DNA of 64,000 bases from Anaspis maculata (taxonomy: Eukaryota > Arthropoda > Insecta > Coleoptera > Scraptiidae), in assembly GCA_949128115.1 (NCBI GenBank), contig OX421961.1, forward strand, positions 87,465,277 through 87,529,276. Direction: 5' to 3'. The first letter of the stretch is position 1. Every line of letters starts with the position of its first letter. Both the position numbers and the translations under genes were made by a program. This document shows positions 22,647 through 34,100 of this stretch, one piece after another. Under the pieces are notes generated by a model. The model ran no database searches. It had not been told where the DNA came from and saw only the letters and a program-made list of their open reading frames with translations.

Positions 22647-25168
22647 TTTATCAACCGTTTAGAGTTGAGTACAACGATCTTCCTGTAGGGTATTTCGTAA
22701 CCAAAAGGGCCTTTGAGGGTGGGAATGCTGGTTAAATACATTTTACCTTTTGTTCGACAGCTGCAGTGGAGGGTGTGGGAAGGGGTAGAGGGGGTGAATC
22801 AGGAGTGACAGTTACTCTCATGTTATTGGTTACTGCTGCCAACCTAGCAGAGATTGTTTTCATACAAAACCCTGACCTAGCATAACTTTTGACGTCATCA
22901 CTAATTGAGCGTATTGAAATCTCTAATAGGACGATTTTCTTTTTCGATAGCCAAATATTTTTGTTATATTCGATATACAGGCGCGTGTTGGTGTTGCATG
23001 AGTGAACCGACATACAAAGCTCGTAGATCAAGGCTGTCGGAAAACTTGAAAAAAATTATTCTTCTTTGCTCCGCACCCTATTAAACAAGACTTGTAAATA
23101 AATATTTAGCAGTTGGCTTCTAGAATCTAAAACTGAATAGATGAGCTGGCATAGCATGCAGCTTACTCTTCGGTCTGCATATTGTCTTATTTGGACGACG
23201 CGACGATCGACGAATCTGAGATGTCTTTTTTCGTGCGAGAAAGCAACAATTCCAGGAGACCAAATTTTGTTGTTTACGTACTTCTAAGGAGAATTATGAA
23301 GAATATCAGAAAATAAACGCTCTCATATTGTCTAAAAATATCTCCCTTTCAAGTATGAAAGTACTGTATTGGTATTGGTTTATATTTTATTTATTTATGG
23401 GAAAGACATGGTAAAACTCTACGCGCCGAAGAAACACAAACACATAAAACTTATCGGTCAAGGACTTGAAAATGCATCGGCTGCCATCAGAATGGGGAAG
23501 ATAAGCTTCTCAAGAATTGAGGCGATAAGACTTTTATAATCCTCACTCAACGGTCGTTGGATCATGCTAGTATTTCAGGTCAATATTTCGATTAAACAAA
23601 GCAATAAACAAATGAGTGGAACACCGAATAAGACCCCAACAGAAATGCTCAGGATTGTCTATATTGTCTGCGGAATGACCAGGCGCAGTGTGATGCAAGC
23701 ATTTCTACGTGAAGTGGAGAGCAGGTCGAAAAATACTTGTATACATCAAATTTTTGGCATAGTCTTTGGTACTAACCTTTTGTTTTTGAGAGAGGTGGTA
23801 CGTTCGAATCTGAGCAAGCAGCAGAGAATACCACTTTAAGACGATAAATCTTTGGTTGAGTTGATACCGGTGATTCCACAATAATATTCATGTTGTTATA
23901 TCCTTGTGTAATAGATTTATAGTGTACAATTTTATTGTTGCAGGCCCCCGGGTGGTTCGACATAATTCTCCAGGAATACTGGCACAAAAAGGTAAGTCGA
24001 AAGCTGCCTCGATTGCTCCACCATAAACCGTTTGCTGTTTTCGTCACGTCAAATTTCTCCTTGCGAATATATAACTTCTTGTTTATTATGGTTGCATTTT
24101 GAGTTTTCACATTCATGGAGTCGCGCAACTGTAAAAATATTTTCCCGGCTCTTCGTCATGCAGCCGGCTAATAATATCTAATAATATTATTTACACGCCG
24201 CAAGCTCGATTTTGGAATGAAACTTTCCGAGCGTTCGTTACCATTCATTTCCATTTTTTCCTGCAGAAATTCCAAAACCGTCATAAACATGGGAAGATAA
24301 AATGCAGTTGATCGAGGTTCTGAGCCACGGCATAGGTACTCGCATTATGTGATGATGTATGCGCCGAGTTATTGTGAAAATTCGACGTACGCGAGCTTTT
24401 TTGAGCTCATAAAGTCAATAATGAATACCCATAAATAAATTTCATTATTAATTCCTCATGGATAGGACCTACTGACTGGCGTATCAACAAATAATGGGGG
24501 TGGATGATGTTGGATGTGACAGACATCCAATTAATATGGCTTGCTGGCTGTTTAGAAACTATTTCAAAAATAAACGATTCCCATCCTAATAATAATCAAA
24601 ATGAAGTTCGTAGTTTGTTAATTAATAGTTTGGTAGTATCCAGTTTAGTAACAATGACAGAGAGGGTCACTGCATGCACGACTCTGGAAGAGCCTGGTGA
24701 GAGCAAGTGGTGAGAGCACATTAACCTCGCGAGTTTGTCACAATGTATGCTAAAATAAAACGCATCTCACATTGGTTGCAGCTTGCAGCCGAATTAAGAT
24801 TGGTTTGCAAAGTTTGTCTCGCAAAGTCCTGAGTCCTGACTTTTTGTATTTAGATTTAATTTGGATTATTACCACGGAGAGTATCGAGAACGAGAATGCA
24901 TATTAGCATTAGCGGAAGGCGAAAGAACATTAGCGGAAGAAGTATTTGACAATATCTAAGGTTATTCCGCATGTAACAGAGAAATTCTTGTACACATAGG
25001 AAATGATCCTCCCCAATTTGACACCTGAACCATCTCTGAGTGACTCGCGGTTTGAGCTAGACCTTCTGGAAGTGTCAATTTTCAATGCCAAAAGATTTAA
25101 AAATCACCTCTTCGGGTACTCTACGGGCTCACTCTCCATCAGGGTGGGTTGAATATAAGTACATAATA
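22647..25168. other. Stretch without a recognisable gene
   Basis: Frames here are at most 118 codons (23772-24128, minus) and show no motif. I see no inverted-repeat element in this interval. Confidence 0.5.
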
Positions 25169-25920
25169 TACAGGGTGTCCCGAACATATACCGACAACGT
25201 TCTAAGGCAGCTTGCTCTCATCAAAAGAAGAAAAAAAGTTTCTATGAACATGGGCCCGGAAACGCTTCCTAAGGGAGCTACTACAGGCCTCTAGAGGTGG
25301 GACCCTGAAGATGGTTTTTATTCAATATCTCCGAAACCGTTCAAGAGAAATCAATCAAACTTAACACATCCACTAACTTTCTTATGCCCAACAAATAAGG
25401 CAAGATTGATTCCAAAATAATTTACCAGGGGTGGGTCAGGCTGAGGTGTGGGGGTAAAAATAACCTTTACTCTTTTCAATGTGAATTGTTTCCAAATTTA
25501 ACAAAAAATTATAGAATATTGAAGTTTTCTACTTAAGAAAGGTCCCTCTGTTCAACCTCGATAGATGCACCGTTTACGAGATATTTGAGTTTGAATGTTT
25601 GAAAACGTGGTCAGAAATGCTGATTTTATAATTATGATATTCAAGGCGAAAGAGAAACTATTTCAAAGCAATCATTTTTCTTAGGCATTCAAATTTTGTT
25701 AAGCATAAGAAGGTTATTGAATGTGTCAAGTTTGAATGATTTCTCTTGAACGGTTTCGGAAATATTAAATAAACAACCATCTTCAGGGTCCCACCTTTAG
25801 GGGCCTGTAGTTCTCTTATGAAGCGTTTCCGGACCCATGTTCATCAGAACTTTTCTTCTTGTTTTCATGAAAGGAAGCTGTTCTAGAACGTTGCCGGTGT
25901 ATTTTCGGGACATCTGCATT
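25169..25920. repeat. TA-flanked foldback element, 0.75 kb (family F)
   Basis: The left end is TA-CAGGGTGTCCCGAACATA. The right end is the decayed complement (…CGGGACATCTGCA). The arms contain the phrase TATCTCCGAAACCGTTC near 25327, mirrored near 25755. The centre is close to 25550. Confidence 0.8.
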
Positions 25921-26439
25921 ATATTGGTTTGAAGTAGACTCTTGTCATAAAGTGCCTGTTGTAGCAGGTGGATAGAGTGTTTTTGTCATGGATGCTCCGT
26001 GACATACATTTGCCATTAACATCGAACAAATTGGAAATATTCGATACCCCGCTACTTTCACCCCCCTTTGAAATACTTGAAAAATGATGAAATATTGAAC
26101 GCTGAATAATAAAAAACGAACCGAAATATTTTTCATCGATTATTCGAAGAGTTTCAACCTCTAAAATCTTGCGTTCACTCTGCATTGAAAATTGAAATTT
26201 CGTTGGTATACATGGTGTCCCACGAAGTAACCGACATGGCTTGAGGGTAGAATGATGTACCTTTTCGAGGCAGATCAAAATCTGCATTCGAAATTTTTCT
26301 GACGTCCTCCGTTTCCGAGATACAGGGTGATATATGTGTTCAACCAAAAAGTTTGATCGGCCATATCTCACGAATAGATCAATAAAATCGATTGAAATTT
26401 CACAGGTGTATTTTAACATCATCAAGGGCCATTGTAGCG

Positions 26440-27085
26440 CTTCATTCTTCATGAAAAGAATACAGGGCTGTTCTCAAAATTTTTGTTTTTTGAGTTTCTG
26501 TTGAAAAAGTCATCCTGTATAGATTTTTTTCAAATCTGATGTCATATTCGGAAGCTGCATGAAAAATGCTACAAAATGCGATTGTTTGGCACTATTCAGC
26601 TAAATCGAAAGAAAAATTATTACCAGAAATTTTTCATACACACAATTTGAAAAATTCCATTTTAAATCACTCAAGCGCCATTCCAGATGGTCAAACAAAG
26701 TCACAATTTCAATTTTGATGTTCTAACAAACACCAAATTCATGTTTCTAGAAAATTCCCCTGAGATAATCCTCAGTTTTTTGAAACATCAAAATTGAAAT
26801 TGTGACTTTGTTTGACAACCTGCAATGGCGTTTGAGTGATTTAAAGTGAAATTTAGAAAAATGTGCCTGAACAATTTCTGGTAATGATTTTTTTCTCTCG
26901 AATCAGCTTAATAGTGCCAAACAATTAAGGAATCTCATTTTGTGGCCTTTTTTATGTACTTTCCGAATATGACATCATATTTCAAAAAAAAAACTTCAAG
27001 TACAGGATAACTTTTTCAACAGGAATTCTATCAACAAAATTTTGACTACGGTCCTATATTCTTTTCATAAATTATTAAGGCGCTG
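26440..27085. repeat. Foldback element nested in family G
   Basis: 26450-26745 pairs with 26785-27070. For example GATTGTTTGGCACTATTCAGC pairs with its complement near 26915, and CAAAATTGAAATTGTGACTTTG near 26785 pairs with its complement near 26700. The centre is near 26760. It reads AATACAGGGCTGTTCTC on the left and a decayed version on the right. Confidence 0.75.
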
Positions 27086-27098
27086 CAAAGGCACTTAA

Positions 27099-27355
27099 TC
27101 GGCCTTATTCTCTATGCCATTGAAAATTTTCAATATCGAAAATGGGATTTTGAAGAGCTGAAATTGATCTTAAAACTGGGTAAACAAGTACGTACTATGC
27201 CAGTTCGGGCTGAGATTCAGGTCTAATTTCCATCCATATTTGGGATTCCAGCCTGATCTGCTTACGTACCGAAATAAACCAGAGTGAAAAACGAAACATT
27301 TTCAATTTTCAATTTGAATGGCATAGAGAATTTTTATTGGCCTAATCGAAAGTAT
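27099..27355. repeat. Inverted-repeat element with 50-bp arms
   Basis: TAATCGGCC...TTCTCTATGCCATT at the left pairs with AATGGCATAGAGAA...GGCCTAATCGA at the right. The internal sequence is unique in this window. Confidence 0.6.
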
Positions 27356-27431
27356 GGGCGAAAATATTGTACCCGTATTTTTTCTTTTTCCTAAATTCTC
27401 AAAATTGCGGCCGTAGTGCCTGTTTTAAAAA

Positions 27432-27455
27432 TATATTTGTGACGTCACAAATATA
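27432..27455. other. Perfect 24-bp palindrome centred on TGACGTCA
   Basis: The twelve bases on each side of the centre (27443/27444) are exactly self-complementary. The core is TGACGTCA, the consensus of a cAMP-response or bZIP site. It lies within family G repeat DNA, with no nearby gene, so a regulatory role is only a possibility. Confidence 0.5.
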
Positions 27456-27866
27456 CTAAAAACTAAACAAACAGCACTATTGGGTTAAAAACTCAAAAAA
27501 CTGTTAAAGTGGCTCCACAATATTTGAAAAATACAGACGAAAAAATTTTACTGAAGTTTCCCTACTGTTACCAACCTTTTGAAAAAAAAAATCGAAAAAA
27601 AAAATATCTTTTGAACCAATGGATATAATTTCCGGAAATTTTCAGGAAATACTATTCATTACTCTTGTTGATGATTGAAAGTATTTCCAGTCAAATCTGT
27701 TTCATTGGCAAGTACCCCATTGTCTGGATATACCTGCAAAGTTTCAATCGATTCTACATATTAATCTATTCGTGAGGAATGGCCAATCAAACTTTTCGGT
27801 TGAACACATAAATCACCCTGTATATCGGAAACAGAGGACGTCAGGAAAATTTCGGATGCAAATCGG

Positions 27867-29546
27867 GTGTTCAGTGCACAAATTCAGTGCACGCGCATAG
27901 TGGTTCATAGTTTTTTACGTATTGGCCTTTCAAAAATAGTTCTCTAAAATCACTTTGAGTAACGAAAATACATAGATGGGATGGGAGCGAAGTCCCACCC
28001 CTTTGACACCCCATATCATCAGAATTAAACGTCATTGACTGTTTGAAATAGTTCACCGTTCTCTCGAATATGGATCGCATGCATCGCACGCTTTTGAGAC
28101 ACCCTTATCTACTTACCCCACTTCTTCAGTCACATCAGGAACCACTTAAAACTCGTCCTTCATGCCCCCTTTGACCATACTAGGAAGATTATTTTTAAAC
28201 CAAAAGTCGTATTATCATTGTGTTATGAAACGGTAGCTGATAATGTTCAGAAAATGAATTTTGATATCCTAATATGAGTATTATTATGATACGAGCTTTT
28301 AGGCTGGCCACGCCACCGAACTTCTGGTACCTGCCTAATGTTCCTTTAACGCGTTCCTTCGCGTTAAAGGAACTTGGACTCGGCTACGATTTATTTGCAA
28401 AGGGTTCACGAAATTTAATTCGGGTAGATCGATTGGAATTTTTTATTTCAACCAGCCGCGTCCCAGCCCCCAATCCTTAATGCCTGAACTGGACCTAGTA
28501 TTATTGGTGGTATTATATGGTGTTATTGGTATCGTGTGTTGTGATGCTGGGGGCAAGGACAAGAAACGTAAGCGTTGTCCAGTTTCTGAAAATTCATCGA
28601 TGCCAGACATCCTCATTTTCAAAAGCAAATCGTGCGAGAAAACCGCATTATTTTGTATCCCGAGTCAAGAACCGAGTAGAGGCACCGAGGGACCGAACTA
28701 GCTTCCTAGCTACGACGAGCTAGGTGAATCCTTGAGAAAAATCGTTGAAAATTCAAGGTAATACGAAAACAGCACTAGAGGTAGCTTTGTGTTTGTTTTC
28801 TCCCCGAAGTCTCAATTTCCCCAACAATGATGGCATGAATAGGAATTGCGGAAGAAAACATGTAGGCAGCTGATAATAAATTACGGGGGCTCACGGAGAA
28901 TAATAATGTGTCCCGAACAATAGAGGAATTCAATAGAAACACTTTGTTTAGAGTTTAGTGACTAGAGTCCCTTACTTGCGAGTCTGATGCATTTCCATGA
29001 AGGCGTTCATGAATTGGGGATGGAGTTGGCTCATTCGTTGAGGTAGTACCTTAGTACCCACTTACTTAACTACATATAAAGGGCGATCTACAGTTTATAA
29101 CTTTCCTGTCAAGGGTATAGATCCTTGGCTCATTCTAAGACAAAAATCATAAAAAAAAAGATTGTGCAAGAAATGTTTAAATTTTTTTTCGAAGTTGTAT
29201 TTTTCCTAGCGATAACAGAGAAAGCAGCAAAATACATAAATGGGTGTGGAGTATACTCAAAGTTTTAAAATTGTACAGCCGATTATTTTCTTTTTGTCGA
29301 CAAAAAAATCATTTTTACCCCCAACCCCAATTTTAACACCCTGTACTTATCTTGAAAACTAAACGATTCCAGACAAATTTGGAAAGTCACAAGTTATGAA
29401 TCACTCTGTGTATTCAGATAAAAATGATGAGAGACGCAGAGATGAAAATAAAGTTACCGGCATACCTAGCAATTTTGATTTGCTATAGGCAACTTGTTAT
29501 GCATGTGCATCGTACAGGCTATATTATGCAGTGAAGCTTGTGGAAA
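27867..29546. other. Stretch without a recognisable gene
   Basis: Frames of up to 73 codons show no motif. A perfect hairpin at 28340-28373 is listed separately. One degenerate TACAGGGTG-like end in reverse orientation (AACACCCTGTAC) occurs near 29336, without a partner. Confidence 0.5.
28340..28373. repeat. Perfect 14-bp stem, 6-base loop hairpin
   Basis: GTTCCTTTAACGCG, loop TTCCTT, then CGCGTTAAAGGAAC. No poly-T tract or coding region adjoins it. Confidence 0.8.
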
Positions 29547-29710
29547 GCCGATGGCCTAGTGGTAAAGATTGGGCAACCCGCGCGGAAGGTGACGGGTTCG
29601 AATCCGGGTGGACTCTAACCTCACGGGCTTTTTCAGCATTTCCCATACGGAGCGGCCCGTTCTATGAGCTGTCCCCGTGCATCAATGCTGAAATATAAAA
29701 ACTTCTGTAT
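29547..29710 (+). mobile_element. tRNA-derived SINE
   Basis: A tRNA-like head begins at GCCGATGGCCTAGTGG (A box, about 29552-29565) and has a perfect B box GGTTCGAATCC (29595-29605). The stems do not close as in a functional tRNA. The head is followed by a non-tRNA body containing a 10-bp hairpin, TTTCAGCATT / AATGCTGAAA (29631-29640 and 29684-29693), and an A-rich tail start (AAATATAAAA). RNA polymerase III would transcribe such an element from its internal boxes. The 3' limit is approximate and no target duplication is evident. Confidence 0.75.
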
Positions 29711-29832
29711 ATCCTCTCCTCAGTTCGATTCTGAGCTCTGGAGATGGAAACGCAGAAAACAGTTTTTTATGTTTTTTTTTCAGATTTTTAGCGGTTTTCT
29801 ATAAGAAATGTTATTCTATCAAAATAAAATTA

Positions 29833-31012
29833 TACAGGGTGATTCATGAGCAGTGTGCCAAACTCGAATGCCAGGTAGGGGAAGTCAAGGCGAGTCAAAA
29901 TCAACAGATTTTGTTTTTTCTTTGTCATCACTTACGGAGATACAGGGTGAGTTATAAGTATGTTGTAAAATTTCGAGAGGCAATATCTCGGCAGCGGTTC
30001 ATGATAGCTCAATGAAATTTATCAGTCACGTTACCCTAGTTAAGCTCGCCAAAATGCCGTATGATAAAAGAAAAATTCCAGGACCGGACTAGAAATTTTT
30101 TTTTTATTTTGGCTCAAAAAGTATATTTTCTGTGCGGTTTTTCGAAAATCTACCAGCAAATTCGGAAAGTTCAGAGAAAATGCTTCAAAAATGGCGATTC
30201 AATTTACACGGCACACCTAGACTGTTCCAGTCAGAATTAATAAACTACACAGGAAGTGCATTGAAATAGGGGGTGTGCACTTTGAGAACCTTATTAAGTA
30301 GCTGTAGCGGTTAAAATTTCTTTGTTTCAATGAAAATGTTGTTTGTCTTGTATTTGTAATCAACTCAAAGCATTTTTAATTTCTGCAAAAAAAGTCTACC
30401 AAAAAATTCCAAACGAGACAATTTCAATCCGGTCCTGAAATTTTTTCAAGGTCCTTCCTAAAGCGCATTTCTGTGCCACAAAATGCAGAGACATATTCGA
30501 GTGATGATCTGAATGAAGTAAATCAGACCATTCCAATCATATGCATCGTCAAATTTGCATTCGCAGGGGTAAGGTGTTAGTTTATTAGTTCTGACCGGAA
30601 CAGTTTAGGTGTGCCGTGCAAATTGAATTGCCATTTTTGAAGCATTTTTCCTAAACTTTCCGAATATGCTTTTAGGCGTAAACTTGCCGAATAGATTTTC
30701 AAAAAACCGCACAGAAAATATACTTTTTAGGCCAAAATAAAGAAAAAATATTTTTTCAGTCCGGCCCTGGATTTTCTTTTGATCGTACGGCATTTTGGCG
30801 AGCTTAACCAGAGTAACGTTACTGGTGAATTTGATTAAGCTATCATGAACCGCTGCCGAGATATTGCCTCTCGAAATTTCACAACATACTTATAACTCAC
30901 CCTGTATCTTCGTAAGGGATGACGGAAAAAAACAAAACCTATCGATATTGACTCACCTTGACTTCCTCTACCTGGCATTTGAGTTTGGCACACGCTCATG
31001 AATCACCCTGTA
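29833..31012. repeat. TA-flanked foldback element, 1.18 kb (family H)
   Basis: The outer ends are TA-CAGGGTGATTCATGAGC and GCTCATGAATCACCCTG-TA. A second pair of ends, GAGATACAGGGTGAG, lies 108 bases inside, mirrored at about 30898-30912. The arms pair to a centre near 30420. Both target TAs and both arms are well preserved, so the element looks complete. No coding sequence is recognised. Confidence 0.9.
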
Positions 31013-31079
31013 TATATCTACTGTTAGCAACATTTGGCTGTTCTATTTATTGTGTTCTAGTATCGCACCCAATTAATTA

Positions 31080-32617
31080 TACAGGGTGTCCCGTTTTTCA
31101 ACGCTCACTGTGGGTATCTCGGAAACGGTAAGAGATACAAAGTCGGTTAAATTACAAAAAAGTTGCGCAATTTTATGACTATCTCAAATATGTCAAGATA
31201 TCCAAGATATCTTTGGTCATTTCTGAAATATCCCAAAAAACCTGAAAAATGTCGAATTCGAAAAATCCAAATCACTTCTTTATTATGACAGCTATCAATT
31301 TGAAAATTGGTAATCTGACATTTTTTAAGGTCCTTGATCGACTGACGGTCATAAGTTTTTTCTACGCCTACTAGTTTTTAAGATATGACAGTTTACTTCA
31401 TTTTTTCTTATGGACACCATATTATTTCTCTACCCCATAAAACTCACCTTATTTTTCTCTTTACAAAGATATGAAACACTTGTAGCATTTTTGTCAAAAT
31501 AACCTATAAAAATTGGAAAAACCATTTCTGGGGCGAAAAAATCTAGTTACCGGTTTGGTTGCCATGCTCTCGTGACATAATAAAATGGCATTCGGTTGCC
31601 ATGGTCGGTTGATTTTGGAAAAAGTTGGGTTACATTCCGTTTTTATGTATTTGATAATGATAATAAATAAAAATAAACAAATACAAAACCAAGTATAACA
31701 CAAAATAACATAGCAATAGCAATAAACATTTATAATTTACAATTACTCGAAATGGTGTCTATTTTGCGAAGAACGCTCCAAGATCGCATTTATGGTTCAT
31801 GACAGAACATCCCAAAGCAACCAAGAGCTGGAAGCAAGGAGTTGCTGATGCGTTCCAGTCAATTAACCCGCACGATATCAGCGCAGCCGTTGGAAATATG
31901 GCTAAAAGGCACACAACTCTGCACAGAGCAAAATGAACTCCAATTCGAGCAATTGTAAATTATAAATGTTTATTGCTACTGCTATGTTATTTTGTGTTAT
32001 ACTTGGTTTTGTATTTGTTTTATTGTTATTTATTATCATTATCAAATACAAGAAAACTGAATGTAACTTAACTTTTCCCAAAATCAACAGACCATAGCAA
32101 TCAAATGCCATTGTTTATATGCCACAAGAGCATGGCAACCGAAGCGGTAACTAGATTTTTTCGCCCCAGAAATGGTTTTTCCAATATTTATAGGTTATTT
32201 TGACAAAAATGCTACAAGTGTTTTATATCTTTGTAAAGAGAAAGAAAAGGTGAGTTTTATGGGGTGGAGAAATAATATGGTGTCCATAAGAAAAAATAAA
32301 GTTGACTGTCATATCTCAAAAACTAGTAGGCGTGGAAAAAAATTATGACCGTCAGTCGATCAAGGACCTTCAAAAATGTCAGAATACTAATTTTCAAATT
32401 GATAGCTGTCATAATAAAGAAGTGATTTGAAATTTTCGAATTCGGCATTTTTCAGTTTTTTTGGGATATTTCAGAAATGACCAAAGATATCTGGGATATC
32501 TTGACATATTTGAGATAGTCATAAAATTGCGCAACTTTTTTGTAATTTAACCGACTTTGTATCTCTTACCGTTTCCGAGATACCCATAGTGAGCGTTGAA
32601 AAACGGGACACCCTGTA
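31080..32617. repeat. TA-flanked foldback element, 1.54 kb (family I)
   Basis: The ends are TA-CAGGGTGTCCCGTTTTTC and GAAAAACGGGACACCCTG-TA. The arms pair from the ends to about 31745 and 31955. The phrase GGTATCTCGGAAACGGTAAG lies 30 bases inside each end. The non-palindromic loop holds a transposase relic, listed separately. Confidence 0.92.
31755..31955 (+). pseudogene. Relic of mariner-type transposase C-terminus
   Basis: Three successive frames of the loop give ILRRTLQDRIYGS, then FMTEHPKATKSWKQGVADAF...AAVGNMAKRHTTL, then CTEQNELQFEQL. This order matches the usual end of mariner-family transposases: a LKDRVY-like motif after the last catalytic D, a helical segment with a V..M..R motif, then C.E.NG..FE.L. 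Frameshifts separate the parts and the catalytic core is absent. The relic links the palindromic arms to Tc1/mariner transposons. The match is by eye and would need a protein profile search. Confidence 0.6.
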
Positions 32618-32716
32618 TACCCAGTTAAGTATGATAATCATTGTCAAGTTGGGTGGTTGGTACTGCCTTGGAAACACGAGTACGACTCCCCGTCAATACT
32701 GATTCCATAATATTTA

Positions 32717-33425
32717 TCAATAGGGTAGTGACCGATTTTTTTTTTATTATTTTTTTTTAAGTTCACTTCTTGATAAGTGACGCTATATAGTTAACAGATT
32801 TTTTTCGCAAGTTTTCTTGGTAAAAAAAAATTATGAAAGTTTTCGATCATTTCAAATTTGGCGCGATCTTGGGCGCGATGACGTCACAATCTTTCATAGG
32901 CGGAGAAGCAGGCTTGACAACACTACAGAACTTACTACAAAAAGCACTAGCGTCAACCCGTCAACGCTCATAACAGCTGATTGTTATATTGTTTACGCTT
33001 TGTGTATCTGTGCGGTGATTCGTGTTGTTCAGTTGTTTTGCTTGAAAATGTGGAGCCCGATTGTGAACAGGCGACTTCCCAAAATTTACCCTTGGTAAAA
33101 TCTTTTATGATTTATGAATATTTCAAAACTACATCAGACTTCAATGGTTATGTTATGCTGGCAAACGTCAACGTCAACACTGACACACAGGCAACGGAGG
33201 TGGGGTCATCCCCACTACTGTCAAAAGATTGAAACGTCACAGCCCGCCTTACAGCTCGGTAGATTTGAAATCGTTCGCAAAAGTAGCCACTTTCAAGGCA
33301 GATTTTGAGACACTTGGAACTTTTTTTTTCGAATTTTCACGAAACGTAGTCTTGTTATTAAGGCTCTACATTCGATTAGTATGATTTTTGTTTATATTTT
33401 TCGATGGTGGTCACTACCCTATTGA
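32717..33425. mobile_element. MITE-like element with CAATAGGGTAGTGACC ends
   Basis: The terminal repeats CAATAGGGTAGTGACC (from 32718) and GGTCACTACCCTATTG (to 33424) are perfect complements. The 0.68-kb interior is not palindromic. It contains short overlapping frames (32817-33098, 32981-33232) without recognisable motifs and one TGACGTCA at about 32879. No clear target duplication was found. Confidence 0.75.
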
Positions 33426-33882
33426 AATAAAATCGCCTCTTTTCACTAGTAATAGAATAGTTTGTTTTGATAATTCTCAATAATTTAATTAGTAATTTAA
33501 TAATTACTAGCATTTAGTCATTCCCATCTGCGTATTTTGTATTTGTGTGGTTCCGGTTTTTCTCCTAATGTTTCGTTAAGAGAAAATCAATACTTACGAA
33601 ACCCCGGATCCCAGTCATCTTACAAAAGGGACAACTTATGTAAAACGCAACTTCCGGATGCGTCTTGTTTGCTGCTTCCTCGAATCCTCGTAGCAGTTTC
33701 CGCAGAATATAGAAAAACTTTGCTCACCACCGCTGATCTTACGAACTAAGCAACAGCAACTCGCAAGTTTTTTAATATAGAAAATGTCACTGATAAAAAA
33801 TCATCGGCTCCGACTAAAGGCCTCTAAATCGAAGCCGGTGGTTTTCTTTCAACGGTATTTAAAAATTTCACTTCATATCTTT
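33426..33882. other. Stretch without a recognisable gene
   Basis: I see nothing supported here. Confidence 0.4.
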
Positions 33883-34100
33883 TACAGGGTGATTCACCAC
33901 CAAATGGACATAGCTTGAGGGTAGGTCCAGTTTTTTCAGGCGAACCAGGATCTGGTTTTGGAATTTTTCTAACGCTGTTCATTTCGAAGCTACAGGTGAT
34001 CCATGTATTTCGTAGAATTTTTGGACAAGCCGTATCTTTAGAACGACCAAATGAATTGAACTGAAATTTTGTGGGTTGATTCTTCTATTGATATCTGATA
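33883..34100. repeat. Left arm of a family G/H-type element, unpaired
   Basis: TTTACAGGGTGATTCACC at 33883 is followed 108 bases later by GCTACAGGTGATCC. The intervening text (ACATAGCTTGAGGGTAGG...GGAATTTTTCTAACG) parallels 26235-26310 of family G. No right arm is seen, so this is a solo half element. The 3' limit is arbitrary. Confidence 0.6.

Larger units (their letters stand above)
26209..27866. repeat. Composite foldback element, right outer end lost (family G)
   Basis: The outer left end TA-CATGGTGTCCCACG has a second end-like motif, TACAGGGTGAT, 112 bases inside it (26321). Only the inner motif is mirrored on the right (ATCACCCTGTA near 27811-27821), plus about 45 bases further out. 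The right outer end is therefore truncated at about 27866. The 177-codon minus-strand frame over the left end is not a recognised protein. Two further inverted-repeat elements sit inside (about 26440-27085 and 27099-27355). Confidence 0.75.

Noticed and set aside
25919..26452. 177-codon minus-strand open frame
   Set aside because: It overlaps the end of family F and the left arm of family G, contains no known motif and is not conserved as protein in related arms.
29547..29612. Functional tRNA gene
   Set aside because: The B box is perfect, but the acceptor stem and T stem do not pair properly and a SINE body follows, so a SINE is the better call.
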